Positions 35,996 through 44,463 of a DNA stretch of 50,951 nt are shown piece by piece. This stretch comes from Sporosarcina sp. P32b (GTDB taxonomy: Bacteria; Bacillota; Bacilli; Bacillales_A; Planococcaceae): contig NZ_PDZB01000023.1 in NCBI RefSeq assembly GCF_002743335.1, forward strand, positions 1 through 50,951, in the 5' to 3' direction. Made by a program: the position numbers and the translations under genes. The stretch's first letter is position 1. Each line of letters begins with the position of its first letter. Below the pieces are notes generated by a model, which was not told the DNA's origin, ran no database searches, and was given only the letters and a program-made list of their open reading frames with translations.

Positions 35996-36697
35996 CTAAC
36001 CATATGTTTTATAAACTTGATCGTGCGTAGTATATAATTCCCAAGGATAAACTCGTGGTGCTTCTGATGTAAATTGTAGCTTTTCCTTTGTTGTCGGATG
36101 TTCGAACTCCAACTCGTGTGACCATAACGCAATTTGTTCGCCACGCCTATTGATAGTACCACCGTATTTCTGATCACCATAGAGCGGAAGCCCTTCTGTT
36201 GCCATTTGTACTCGAATCTGGTGTGATCGTCCTGTATGTAGACGTACACTTACTAAGCTTTGATCAATTTTACTATCAAGTACTTGATAATCCAAACTAG
36301 CCATCTTCCCCTCCGGATGGTTCGGCTTCACGCTGTACACTTGATTTTTTTGACGATTCTTGTATAAATAATGCTGAAGAGTAGATTGTTTTTTCCGAGG
36401 CACACCACGGAGAACCGCTAAATATCTCCGTTCGATGATGCCGCGACGAAGCTGATCGGATAGACGAGATGCCGCCTTGGAAGTTTTAGCAAATACCATT
36501 ACGCCACCAACGGGACGATCAAGACGATGTACTAAGCCAAGGTATACCTTTCCTGGCTTTTGATAACGTCTCTTAATATCTTGCTTTAAAATAGTTAATA
36601 CGTCCAAGTCCCCGCTCTCATCTTTTTGCACCGGTACATTGACCGGCTTTTCAACGACTAAGAGATGGTTATCTTCATATAATATAGGAATCTTCAT
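35996..36697 (-). CDS. RluA-family pseudouridine synthase, short form
   Basis: A 233-residue RNA pseudouridine synthase. The catalytic Asp is in HRLDRPVGGVMVFAKT (about 60-75); further family motifs are YLAVLRG, VRLHTGRSHQIRVQ and GDQKYGG. There is no N-terminal S4 domain, unlike RluD-type enzymes, so it is of the compact RluA/TruC type. The RNA target is unknown. The ATG overlaps the stop of the phosphatase gene upstream (ATGA), so the two are translationally coupled. AAGAGGGA serves as its ribosome binding site. Confidence 0.88.
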   Translation of the reverse strand: MKIPILYEDNHLLVVEKPVNVPVQKDESGDLDVLTILKQDIKRRYQKPGKVYLGLVHRLDRPVGGVMVFAKTSKAASRLSDQLRRGIIERRYLAVLRGVPRKKQSTLQHYLYKNRQKNQVYSVKPNHPEGKMASLDYQVLDSKIDQSLVSVRLHTGRSHQIRVQMATEGLPLYGDQKYGGTINRRGEQIALWSHELEFEHPTTKEKLQFTSEAPRVYPWELYTTHDQVYKTYG

Positions 36698-37161
36698 TTT
36701 ATGGATCCCTCTTTTTTAATTAAATCCAATAACGCCTGACACCCTTCGAGCACCAAGTCGTATGTTTCTTGGAAATCACCAGTGAAATACGGGTCTGGAA
36801 CGTCTTTTTGATGACTTGTCAAATCCAAAAAACGAAGCACACGTTGATGATTATGATCACCAAATATGTTATGAATATTTCGGATGTTTTCTGCGTCCAT
36901 TCCGATTATATAATCAAAATCCGCTGCATCTTCCACGTTTAATTGACGTCCCGCCATCCCATCTGCCGAAACGTGATATTCTGCCAGTTTGGCCAAAGTT
37001 CCTTCATGGGGCGCTTTCCCGACATGCCAATCACTTGTTCCTGCCGAGTCTACTTTGATGCGCCCTTCCAATCGTTCATCATGAATCATCTTACGAAATA
37101 CTCCTTCAGCCATAGGTGAGCGACAAATATTCCCGAGACAAACGAATAATACACGTATCAT
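36694..37161 (-). CDS. yfkJ: low-molecular-weight protein tyrosine phosphatase (YfkJ)
   Basis: A 155-residue cytosolic phosphatase. The P-loop CLGNICRS is at residues 8-15 with nucleophile Cys8 and Arg14. The general acid Asp is in VPDPYFTG near residue 120. Other family features are DSAGTSDWHVGKAPH and IIGMDAENIRNI. Overall the protein closely resembles B. subtilis YfkJ (156 residues), which dephosphorylates tyrosine and has been linked to ethanol stress. AAAGGGAGA precedes the ATG. It is the first gene of a two-gene unit. Confidence 0.92.
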   Translation of the reverse strand: MIRVLFVCLGNICRSPMAEGVFRKMIHDERLEGRIKVDSAGTSDWHVGKAPHEGTLAKLAEYHVSADGMAGRQLNVEDAADFDYIIGMDAENIRNIHNIFGDHNHQRVLRFLDLTSHQKDVPDPYFTGDFQETYDLVLEGCQALLDLIKKEGSIK

Positions 37162-37319
37162 ACGACTCTCTCCCTTTACTAGTATATTTCTACTCTAGTA
37201 TACATCATTCGATAAATTCATTCATTCTATGTATAATAATCAGCGATAATTCCAGTCATACTGAAATTCTTATCTTACACAAGAGAATTAAGTCGTAGTT
37301 AATATCTTTTAGTATTTCA

Positions 37320-37328
37320 TGTTATAAT
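37320..37328 (+). promoter_or_regulatory. extended -10 promoter of the SLAP gene
   Basis: TGTTATAAT is a perfect extended -10 element; the -35 region is weak (TTAATA-type). It is 50 bases ahead of the SLAP gene. Confidence 0.55.
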
Positions 37329-37382
37329 AGGACTTAAATATCATTTATCAGGGAATGATACAGGAAAAAGGAGGTCTACGCT

Positions 37383-37757
37383 ATGCAAATTGTTTTTGAA
37401 GCAACGTGGGAAGCTACTTTATCGGACAAACAAAAACAGGCTTTTATTCTTCAATATGAAACTAAAAAGTCAGTACATGAAGAATTTACAGCTACACCTA
37501 TACTGTTGAAACGAAAACGCAACGGAGGATTAGTCGCTACTGTATTCTTGCAAAATAATCGTAATGAATTATTATCTATTCGTGAAGCTATAGTATGTGT
37601 AGTGAATGAACACAGTGATGTAGTAGCTGAGGAGACTTTTTCATTATCCCTCGATATTCCACCTTTTGCCGCAACACCCTGGTCTTTCATCTTCTTACCT
37701 ACTTATGTACATTCAATTGAAGAACCTTCTGACGGATGGAAAGTCATCATAAAGTAA
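37383..37757 (+). CDS. SLAP domain-containing protein
   Basis: A 124-residue soluble protein of the SLAP-domain type known from Bacillus accessory Sec system clusters. It is a beta-rich immunoglobulin-like domain with WEATLSDKQKQAFILQYE at the N terminus, the hydrophobic pattern GGLVATVFLQNNRNELLSI and a PPFAATPWSFIF finish. It has no signal peptide and stands alone, without SecA2 or other accessory Sec genes nearby. AAAGGAGG precedes the ATG at eight bases, among the strongest sites in the window. The role is unknown. Confidence 0.75.
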   Translation: MQIVFEATWEATLSDKQKQAFILQYETKKSVHEEFTATPILLKRKRNGGLVATVFLQNNRNELLSIREAIVCVVNEHSDVVAEETFSLSLDIPPFAATPWSFIFLPTYVHSIEEPSDGWKVIIK

Positions 37758-37760
37758 TAT

Positions 37761-37797
37761 AAAAACAGCCGCTCCATTTATGGAACAGCTGTTTTAT
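37761..37797. terminator. bidirectional terminator after the SLAP gene
   Basis: Stem AAAACAGC...GCTGTTTT with an inner TCCAT/ATGGA pairing, flanked by A and T runs. Confidence 0.8.
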
Positions 37798-38513
37798 TAT
37801 GCTAATTCAACGTTATGATGAACTTGTTGTACATCTTCTAAATCATCAAGCGCATCAATCATTTTTTCAAACTGATCCTGAGTTTCTTCATCTAATGAAA
37901 TCTCGTTCTGAGCAATCATGGATAACTCGGCTACGGTAAAGTCCGTAACACCCGCTTGACGGAATGCCTCTTGTACTTCATGGAAATGGGTAGGGTCAGC
38001 GTAAACTACTACTTGCCCATCTTCCTCCTCAATATCATTTACATCAACGTCCGCTTCCATCAATAACTCTAATACTTCATCTTCCGTTTTGCCTTCAACA
38101 CCGATAATTGCAGCTGGATCAAACATGTAAGCTACAGAACCACTCACTCCCATGTTGCCACCATTTTTACCAAATGCCGCACGCACTTCGGAAACTGTCC
38201 GATTGACGTTATTTGTCAAAGCGTCCACGATGACCATAGAGCCATTCGGACCAAATCCTTCATAACGAAGTTCGTCGAAGTTTTCCTCGCCGCCACCTTT
38301 CGCCTTTTCGATTGCACGGTCGATGATCGCTTTCGGTATGCTGTAGGTTTTTGCACGCTCGAGTACGAATTTCAGTGCTTGGTTGGACTCAGGACTTGGA
38401 TCCCCTGATTTTGCTGCTACATATATTTCACGGCCAAACTTTGCATAGATTCTACTTGTGTTCGCATCTTTAGACGCTTTCTTTTCTTTAATGTTATTCC
38501 ATTTACGGCCCAT
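37797..38513 (-). CDS. yeeI: YebC/PmpR family protein (YeeI type)
   Basis: A 238-residue member of the YebC/TACO1 family. N-terminal [30 protein letters not shown] is typical of the YeeI/YeeN branch, and [14 protein letters not shown] and the acidic C terminus ([19 protein letters not shown]) follow. Members are DNA-binding regulators or, more recently, translation factors for proline-rich stretches. B. subtilis has two such genes, and this copy matches YeeI and not the ruv-linked YrbC. The ATG at 38513 has GGAAAGAG ten bases upstream; a GTG three codons earlier is too close to the site. Confidence 0.9.
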   Translation of the reverse strand: MGRKWNNIKEKKASKDANTSRIYAKFGREIYVAAKSGDPSPESNQALKFVLERAKTYSIPKAIIDRAIEKAKGGGEENFDELRYEGFGPNGSMVIVDALTNNVNRTVSEVRAAFGKNGGNMGVSGSVAYMFDPAAIIGVEGKTEDEVLELLMEADVDVNDIEEEDGQVVVYADPTHFHEVQEAFRQAGVTDFTVAELSMIAQNEISLDEETQDQFEKMIDALDDLEDVQQVHHNVELA

Positions 38514-38649
38514 TGGGTGCACACTCTTTCCTTTAGTTATAATGATTTACTACTACTATTTAGTATACCAATTGCATTTTGACATGAAAAGTAAAAAGAA
38601 TAATGTTGTGAGATAAATAGAGATGAAATAGTACTGTCGTCCTACGTTT

Positions 38650-38930
38650 TATTCGCTTGGGGCAACAGTATGTTACCCGATTGTGAAATGCGTTTGACTG
38701 GAACACTAGGCGTCTGCGGGTCTTTGGCACTTTTGTTGGGGGTCGTTGCTCGACTGGTTGTTGGATACCGAAGTCATCGAGTGTCTGCTTTCTGGACTCG
38801 CGCAGGCACGTGGGGGATTGCCTACAGCCAGAAGCCAGCTGGCGGTAGTGCTGCCAGTTGGCTCCTGGCCACGGCCTACCCCGCAGTTGTGCCTGCGCTG
38901 CTGAGTGGTAGTTATTTTGGTTGTGGTTCT
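38650..38930. repeat. GC-rich structured intergenic element with a long inverted repeat
   Basis: This part of the 700-base gene-free gap is markedly GC-richer than its flanks. Arms CGCAGGCAC (38801-38809) and GTGCCTGCG (38889-38897) close an imperfect hairpin of about 97 bases. Inside, 38827-38843 and 38853-38869 pair at 15 of 17 positions (GCCAGAAGCCAGCTGGC against GCCAGTTGGCTCCTGGC). A forward reading frame at 38670-39053 crosses it, but has no ribosome binding site and reads as a by-product of composition. It resembles a mobile intergenic repeat, not a gene. Confidence 0.6.
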
Positions 38931-38939
38931 TATAGGAAG

Positions 38940-39110
38940 AAGATCAGTGATTTGGTGTTACTGATTTTGTACTTTTTAAAAAGAAGTTTACGAACTGCCC
39001 TACACCCAATCCAACGAAGGCGCCTACCACCAGCGCCGAAGTGGGAGCAATGAACTCGCCGCTTATTACGCCCCCTTTACAGAAACGTAATCCAACTAAC
39101 AAACCGCCAT
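38940..39110 (-). other. minus-strand coding-like stretch, possible gene remnant
   Basis: A stop-free minus-strand frame of over 50 codons gives a sensible small membrane-protein-like sequence (EFIAPTSALVVGAFVGLGVG followed by QFVNFFLKSTKSVTPNH and a stop). AAAGGGGG lies upstream, but no ATG, GTG or TTG stands at a usual distance; an in-frame TTG further up has no ribosome binding site. It could be a decayed gene or chance. Confidence 0.3.
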
Positions 39111-39164
39111 TATTTACACGTATAAAAATTCAATCCCTACTATTCTAATTTGCATTGACTATTT

Positions 39165-39200
39165 TTAATTGTCTGTTAAACTGTTAATAATATAACAGTT
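39165..39200 (+). promoter_or_regulatory. cysH promoter with palindromic operator candidate
   Basis: Perfect palindrome AACTGTTA (39179-39186)/TAACAGTT (39193-39200) with a 6-base centre. It overlaps the likely -10 (TATAAC at 39191-39196 with TTGTCT 16 bases upstream; a TTGACT lies further up). The leader is too short for an S-box riboswitch, so control is probably by a DNA-binding repressor or activator. Confidence 0.5.
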
Positions 39201-39214
39201 AACGGGGGGATGGA

Positions 39215-39922
39215 ATGATCACATTTGAATCGTTAAAAGATGCACCGGTCTTACCAGAGTTTCCGGCAGACTCCGAGACAAAAGGAGCTTCTGAAGTACT
39301 GCAATGGGCTTATGATCACTATGGAGAACAGCTAGTCTATGCTTGTAGCTTTGGTATCGAAGGAATTGTATTGATCGAACTGATTTCACGCGTGAAACCC
39401 GATGCCAAGATTGTATTTTTAGACACCAATTATCATTTTAAAGAGACATATGACACGATAGAAAAAGTGAAGACGCGTTATCCTCAGCTTCAAATTCATT
39501 TGCAACAGCCTGGTTTGACTATTGAAGAACAGACAGATCAATATGGCCTGGATCTCTGGAAAACCAATCCAAACCAATGTTGTGATTTGCGCAAGATTAA
39601 ACCACTGGAAGAAGCAATTGCCCCTTCCACTGCTTGGATATCAGGATTAAGGCGTGAACAATCTGAATTAAGAAAATCTACCGAGTACTTGAATTTAGAT
39701 AACCGTTTTAAAAAGATTAAAGTGTGTCCGCTTATTCATTGGACATGGAAAGATGTTTGGCGTTTCGCCCACACCCATGAACTGGATTATAATATACTTC
39801 ATGATCAAGGATACCCGAGTATTGGGTGCGCAAACTGTACAAAACCAGCATTTACTGAAGAAGACATGCGCTCTGGACGTTGGACTGGTAGCGGCAAGAC
39901 AGAATGCGGATTGCACACATGA
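39215..39922 (+). CDS. cysH: assimilatory APS/PAPS reductase CysH
   Basis: A 235-residue thioredoxin-dependent reductase that makes sulfite from adenylyl sulfate. The Cys-Cys pair in NQCCDLRKI and GCANC of SIGCANCTKP form the [4Fe-4S] site typical of APS reductases. The catalytic Cys is in the C-terminal ECGLHT. The nucleotide-binding CSFGIEG is at about 44-50 and ISGLRREQS follows. The cluster indicates APS use, but the Bacillus enzyme accepts both APS and PAPS and cysC is present here. GGGGGGA precedes the ATG. It is the first gene of the cysH-sat-cysC-sumT-sirB-sirC unit. Confidence 0.94.
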   Translation: MITFESLKDAPVLPEFPADSETKGASEVLQWAYDHYGEQLVYACSFGIEGIVLIELISRVKPDAKIVFLDTNYHFKETYDTIEKVKTRYPQLQIHLQQPGLTIEEQTDQYGLDLWKTNPNQCCDLRKIKPLEEAIAPSTAWISGLRREQSELRKSTEYLNLDNRFKKIKVCPLIHWTWKDVWRFAHTHELDYNILHDQGYPSIGCANCTKPAFTEEDMRSGRWTGSGKTECGLHT

Positions 39923-39991
39923 TTTTTTTTAACCTTAAAACCAAGTATTTCTATATGGCTTATTAAAATGAAAAGGATAGGTGTTCAAATA

Positions 39992-41134
39992 ATGACAACA
40001 ATACAACCACATGGCGGTAATTTAGTTAATTTATACGATCCCGCTCTCTCCATTGAGGGACTGCATAAAACAGTCTCAATTGATGCTACATCAGTAAGTG
40101 ATTTGGAATTAATAGCAACGGGTGCATACAGCCCGTTAACTGGTTTTTTAACTTCTAAAGATTATCATGCAGTCGTCAATGATATTCGTTTAGCAGATGG
40201 TACAATATGGAGTTTACCAATTACACTACCCGTTAAAGACAGTTCGGCTTACTCCGTAGGCGATACGGTTTTACTCGATTATCAAGGCGATATCTACGGT
40301 ACACTTGAAATTACCGATATCTTCGAACCTGATCAACAAATCGAAGCTGAGAAAGTTTATAAGACAGCTGACCGTACACACCCTGGTGTTGCGAAGTTAC
40401 TCGATCGTGGCCATATCTATCTTGGCGGACCGATTAAACTAATCAGACGAATAGAACAGAAAGATTTCGCTGAATTTTATTTCGATCCTTCCGAAACTCG
40501 TCAAGCATTTGAAAATAATGGATGGAAGACCATTGTCGGATTCCAAACGCGTAATCCTGTGCATCGTGCACATGAGTATATCCAAAAAACTGCACTTGAG
40601 ATTGTTGATGCACTTTTGCTCAACCCGCTAGTCGGCGAAACTAAGTCAGACGATATTCCCGCCGATGTCCGGATGGAAAGTTATCAAGTATTACTACGTG
40701 ACTACTATCCTAAAGATCGTGTGAAACTGGCTGTCTTCCCTGCTGCCATGCGTTATGCAGGACCACGCGAAGCCATCTTCCATGCACTTGTACGTAAAAA
40801 TTACGGTTGCACACACTTCATCGTTGGGCGTGACCATGCAGGTGTTGGGGATTATTACGGCACATACGAGGCACAAGAAATCTTCTCGAACTTCACAGCG
40901 GAAGAAATCGGCATCACATTACTGTTCTTTGAACATAGCTTCTTCTGTAAAACTTGCGGCAATATGGCAACGCCTAAAACTTGCCCGCACACTAGTGAAA
41001 ACCATGTAATCCTTTCGGGAACTAAGGTACGTGAGATGTTGAAAAACGGCATCTTGCCTCCACCAGAATTCAGTCGTAAAGAAGTAGTTGATGTACTGAT
41101 TAATGGTTTACAAGAAAAAGAACTGGCGAAGTGA
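39992..41134 (+). CDS. sat: sulfate adenylyltransferase Sat
   Basis: A 380-residue ATP sulfurylase that makes APS from sulfate and ATP, the activation step of the pathway. The active-site motif [12 protein letters not shown] is at about 188-199 and [12 protein letters not shown] further on. A C-terminal zinc-type group [15 protein letters not shown] (about 322-336) is present as in other bacterial Sat proteins. The ATG at 39992 follows AGGTG at eight bases and gives [13 protein letters not shown], the normal start; an upstream ATG at 39968 is not needed. It overlaps nothing and runs closely into cysC. Confidence 0.94.
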   Translation: MTTIQPHGGNLVNLYDPALSIEGLHKTVSIDATSVSDLELIATGAYSPLTGFLTSKDYHAVVNDIRLADGTIWSLPITLPVKDSSAYSVGDTVLLDYQGDIYGTLEITDIFEPDQQIEAEKVYKTADRTHPGVAKLLDRGHIYLGGPIKLIRRIEQKDFAEFYFDPSETRQAFENNGWKTIVGFQTRNPVHRAHEYIQKTALEIVDALLLNPLVGETKSDDIPADVRMESYQVLLRDYYPKDRVKLAVFPAAMRYAGPREAIFHALVRKNYGCTHFIVGRDHAGVGDYYGTYEAQEIFSNFTAEEIGITLLFFEHSFFCKTCGNMATPKTCPHTSENHVILSGTKVREMLKNGILPPPEFSRKEVVDVLINGLQEKELAK

Positions 41135-41145
41135 GGGGAAACGAT

Positions 41146-41742
41146 ATGGCAAAGAACATTGTATGGCATGATCAATTAATTTCAAAAGAAGAACAGCGTA
41201 TAAAAAACAAACATCATAGCGCAGTACTCTACTTCACCGGCCTATCCGGTTCAGGGAAATCTACAATTGCCAATGCAGCCGCGCGCCGATTGCATGATCT
41301 TGGTGCTAACACTTATGTACTTGACGGCGATAATGTCCGTCATGGCTTAAATAAGGACCTCGGCTTCTCTGATGAAGCACGTAAAGAAAACATTCGTCGC
41401 ATTGGCGAAGTTTCGAAATTATTCATAGATAGTGGTCAGCTCGTATTCACCGCATTCATCTCTCCTTTCCAAGAAGATCGAGACAGCGTCAGACGTTTGG
41501 TAGAAGAGGATGAATTTGTTGAAGTATATATTAGTTGCCCTCTTGGTGCTTGTGAAGAACGTGATCCAAAGGGATTATATGAAAAAGCACGTGCCGGTGT
41601 CATTCCTGAATTCACCGGAATTTCATCACCTTATGAAGTACCAGTAAAACCTGAACTTACATTAAAAACGGATCAATATACTGTGGAAGAGTGTGTCGAG
41701 CAATTAATCGACTACTTACGTGATAAAAAATGGATTAATTAA
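41146..41742 (+). CDS. cysC: adenylyl-sulfate kinase CysC
   Basis: A 198-residue APS kinase that phosphorylates APS to PAPS. The P-loop GLSGSGKST is at about 31-39; DGDNVRHGLNKDLGFS, FISPFQEDRD and DPKGLYEKARAG are the family motifs. The ATG at 41146 has GAGGGG seven bases upstream and lies 11 bases after the sat stop. The frame starts further up at 41131, within sat, but has no site there. Confidence 0.94.
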   Translation: MAKNIVWHDQLISKEEQRIKNKHHSAVLYFTGLSGSGKSTIANAAARRLHDLGANTYVLDGDNVRHGLNKDLGFSDEARKENIRRIGEVSKLFIDSGQLVFTAFISPFQEDRDSVRRLVEEDEFVEVYISCPLGACEERDPKGLYEKARAGVIPEFTGISSPYEVPVKPELTLKTDQYTVEECVEQLIDYLRDKKWIN

Positions 41743-41754
41743 GGAGTGATTGGA

Positions 41755-42531
41755 ATGGGTAAAGTTTGGCTAGTCGGAGCGGGTCCTGGAGATCCTGATT
41801 TATTGACCGTCAAAGCGGTGAAAGCTATACAGCAAGCGGATGTAATTCTTTATGACAGACTGATCAATCAAGAAATTTTGACTCATGCGAAGCCGGATGC
41901 GGAATTGATTTTTGTAGGCAAGCTTCCGAAGCATCATTTCGTCCAGCAGGATATGATCAATTTCTTATTGGTTAAACATGCGAAGCAAGGTAAACAAGTC
42001 GTACGTCTGAAAGGCGGCGATCCATTTATATTCGGTCGCGGCGGTGAAGAAGCAGCGTTTGTGGTGAAGCATCACATCCCATTCGAAGTGATCCCGGGCA
42101 TCACGTCTGGAATCGCAGCTCCTGCCTATGCAGGGATTCCCGTTACTCACCGTGATTACAGTGCATCATTTGCAATCGTCACGGGCCATCGTAAGGAAGG
42201 TGCCGAAGAGGCTGAGAAATGGCAGGCCCTCGCCAAAGGAATTGATACACTGGCCATTTACATGGGTGTCAGCAATCTTCCCTATATCCAGAAACAATTA
42301 ATTCAACACGGCAAAGATCCAGACACACCCGTTGCATTCATTCATTGGGGTACTACAGAGACGCAGCGCACAGTTACTGCAACACTTTCCACCATGACAG
42401 ATACGGCACGACTTGAAGAAGTCAAAAACCCTAGCATGATTGTTATTGGTGAAGTGGTCCGCTTACGTGACGAATTGCAATGGTTCGAGGAATCGAGCGA
42501 AGAACGTCGTTTGCATGAGACGATAGTATGA
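41755..42531 (+). CDS. sumT: uroporphyrinogen-III C-methyltransferase (SumT/YlnD)
   Basis: A 258-residue SAM-dependent methyltransferase that makes precorrin-2 for siroheme, the cofactor of sulfite reductase. The SAM-binding GAGPGDPDLLTVKA is at about 8-21; further motifs are LKGGDPFIFGRGGEE, PGITS and GIPVTHRD. It corresponds to B. subtilis YlnD. The ATG at 41755 has AAGGAG eight bases upstream; the GTG at 41746 overlaps the site. It ends overlapping sirB. Confidence 0.93.
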   Translation: MGKVWLVGAGPGDPDLLTVKAVKAIQQADVILYDRLINQEILTHAKPDAELIFVGKLPKHHFVQQDMINFLLVKHAKQGKQVVRLKGGDPFIFGRGGEEAAFVVKHHIPFEVIPGITSGIAAPAYAGIPVTHRDYSASFAIVTGHRKEGAEEAEKWQALAKGIDTLAIYMGVSNLPYIQKQLIQHGKDPDTPVAFIHWGTTETQRTVTATLSTMTDTARLEEVKNPSMIVIGEVVRLRDELQWFEESSEERRLHETIV

Positions 42532-43289
42532 GAGCGATCCTATATATTTGCCATGGTAGCCGCGTAAAGAAAGGACAGCAGGCTGCTTTGGCCTTCATTG
42601 AGAAGACGATGGAAACCGAAGTGGCCCCTATTCAAGAAGCGTGTTTCCTTGAACTCGCTGATCCATCTATCGCAGTAGGTGTCGCACGCTGTATAGAACG
42701 GGGTGCAACAGAAATTATTGCTATCCCCTTTCTATTATTGCGCGCGGGCCATGCCAACGTGGACATTCCTACAGAGCTACAAGACGTCATGATGAGTTAT
42801 CCTGATATTCCTGTTTACTATGGTGATCCAATTGGCGTGGATGAACGTATGGTTGATGTACTAATCGAACGATTGCATGAAACGACAGAAGTAACCCCTA
42901 ACGATGCATCCATTTTATTGATTGGAAGAGGCAGTAGTGACCCGGCTACGAAAGAAGATTTTGCGAAAATCAAAAGAATATTCCAAGAGAAAACCAAGCT
43001 TCAAAATGTTCATGTCGGCTATCTAGCAGCTTGCGAGCCTTTTTATGAAAATGAACTTAAACGGCTACTAGAACACCAACCTAAAAATCTGTACATTTTA
43101 CCGTATTTATTATTCACCGGTATTTTAATGAAATCAATTGAACGAACACTAAAGAAAACCCAAACCACAACCGCTATTCATCTCTGCCCCGAACTAGGCT
43201 ATGATCCAGTAATTCATGCGATTCTGAATGAAAGGGTTAATGAAGCAGCAGAAAGGAAACGTGATCTCTATGTTCCCCATCATGCTTGA
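42528..43289 (+). CDS. sirB: sirohydrochlorin ferrochelatase (SirB/YlnE)
   Basis: A 253-residue CbiX-family chelatase that inserts iron into sirohydrochlorin. It has two CbiX half-repeats: CHGSRVKKGQ with the metal His near residue 9 and IPFLLLRAGHANVDIP (His about 78), then GRGSSDP in the second half. The ATG overlaps the sumT stop (ATGA), which indicates coupling. Iron is the expected metal given the sulfur assimilation operon; cobalt for cobalamin is less likely. Confidence 0.9.
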   Translation: MRAILYICHGSRVKKGQQAALAFIEKTMETEVAPIQEACFLELADPSIAVGVARCIERGATEIIAIPFLLLRAGHANVDIPTELQDVMMSYPDIPVYYGDPIGVDERMVDVLIERLHETTEVTPNDASILLIGRGSSDPATKEDFAKIKRIFQEKTKLQNVHVGYLAACEPFYENELKRLLEHQPKNLYILPYLLFTGILMKSIERTLKKTQTTTAIHLCPELGYDPVIHAILNERVNEAAERKRDLYVPHHA

Positions 43290-43905
43290 AAACATGGATG
43301 AAGCAAAAATATTCTTAGTTGGTGGCGGGCACGTCGCATATCACAAAGTACTCAACCTACATCGGTTCGGTATTCATCCTACAATTGTCAGCCCTGAATT
43401 TCATCCATCTTTTGCGGAACTTGAACTGCAAGGGATGGTTACGCTCATTACAAAAGAAGCGGAATGGGAAGATGTTGCGAACGCTTTTCTCACATTGCTC
43501 GTTACTGACAATGAAGCAGTAAATGATTATCTCGCTAAGAAATTAAAAGATGCGGGTAAACTAGTCGTCCACGCTTCCAACCCATCACTAGGTACCGCGC
43601 AAATTCCAGCGGTTACGACTCGCGGTAAACTGATCATCAGCGTATCTACAAGTGGCGCAAGTCCTTCATTAGCCAAGAAGATTCGGACGGAAATAGCAGA
43701 AACGTATGACGAACGTTATGAAGACTACTTAGACTTCTTAGCAGATATCAGATACTACGTGAAGCAGTTTGTAACGGATCGTGTAGAACGTCGAACTTGG
43801 CTGAAAGAGGCCATTGAACCGATTTATCTTCATAACGTAGAAGAACGTCAAACCTTCCTCGATGAACTTAAACAAACCTTCCCAGCAGAGCAGACTATCA
43901 GTTGA
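43270..43905 (+). CDS. sirC: precorrin-2 dehydrogenase (SirC/YlnF)
   Basis: A 211-residue NAD-dependent dehydrogenase that oxidises precorrin-2 to sirohydrochlorin. The nucleotide-binding loop LVGGGHVAYHK is at about 14-24, and VHASNPSLGTAQIPA and ISVSTSGASPSLAKKIR are family motifs. The ATG at 43270 lies inside sirB (20-base overlap) with AAAGGAA twelve bases upstream; a GTG three codons earlier is an alternative. It completes the siroheme branch with sumT and sirB and is the last gene of the operon. Confidence 0.92.
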   Translation: MFPIMLENMDEAKIFLVGGGHVAYHKVLNLHRFGIHPTIVSPEFHPSFAELELQGMVTLITKEAEWEDVANAFLTLLVTDNEAVNDYLAKKLKDAGKLVVHASNPSLGTAQIPAVTTRGKLIISVSTSGASPSLAKKIRTEIAETYDERYEDYLDFLADIRYYVKQFVTDRVERRTWLKEAIEPIYLHNVEERQTFLDELKQTFPAEQTIS

Positions 43906-43912
43906 AAAGATA

Positions 43913-43952
43913 AAAAGATCATTAATTCATTTACGAATTAATGATCTTTTTA
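43913..43952. terminator. terminator of the cysH-sirC operon
   Basis: A perfect 16-bp stem AAAAGATCATTAATTC and complement with a 6-base loop, followed by T residues; bidirectional with the convergent thioredoxin-like gene. Confidence 0.9.
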
Positions 43953-43966
43953 TAATTTCACTCAAA

Positions 43967-44311
43967 TTACTTATTCATAAAAGACTTAATCTCTTCTTCT
44001 GACATTGATGAATCACATTTCACGTTTACTGTGTCACCATTAGTGTAAATGAAACCAGGAACTGTCGGAATATCATATTCATTACGGAATGCAGAAACAC
44101 CTTTCATATCTGCATTTTCTACACTGTTAACGTAATAAATGTGGGCGTCCGTTTCTTTAGCGACTTTATTTAGTTTTTCAACGAATATTTGACAGAAAGG
44201 ACATACGGATTTACCGACATAAATTACAGCTTCTCCGTCACCTTTTACTAATTCCTCTGCTTTTGCCGAATCAATTTTATCAAAACCAGCTATATTTTCT
44301 TCATAAGTCAT
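43967..44311 (-). CDS. thioredoxin-like protein with CPFC motif
   Basis: A 114-residue thioredoxin-fold protein. The redox pair is CPFC at about 37-40 (AVIYVGKSVCPFCQIF), with the cis-Pro in IPTVPGF. CPFC and the short length are closer to the thioredoxin/bacteriocin-accessory group than to CGPC thioredoxin. It has no signal peptide, so it is cytosolic. AAAGGAG lies eleven bases ahead of the ATG, slightly far. It stands alone. The partner protein is unknown. Confidence 0.8.
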   Translation of the reverse strand: MTYEENIAGFDKIDSAKAEELVKGDGEAVIYVGKSVCPFCQIFVEKLNKVAKETDAHIYYVNSVENADMKGVSAFRNEYDIPTVPGFIYTNGDTVNVKCDSSMSEEEIKSFMNK

Positions 44312-44463
44312 TGATGTTCAATCTCCTTTCTCTACTCTCACTAGTATACCGTATTGTGTAAATACTTTAATAAATTAGGCTTATGCGTTGTACGAGAATC
44401 CAGTTCATCATCAAAGTAGAGAGGGATTGAAGCAAAGAATAGTGTGATGCACAGGCAACTTTT

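Noticed and set aside
38670..39053. Forward ORF of 127 codons in the GC-rich island
   Set aside because: No ribosome binding site, biased composition, and it runs through a large inverted repeat; reads as a by-product of GC-rich sequence.
44312..44463. Terminator of the phosphonate operon
   Set aside because: T-rich and A-rich runs are present near 44460-44490 but no convincing hairpin was found.
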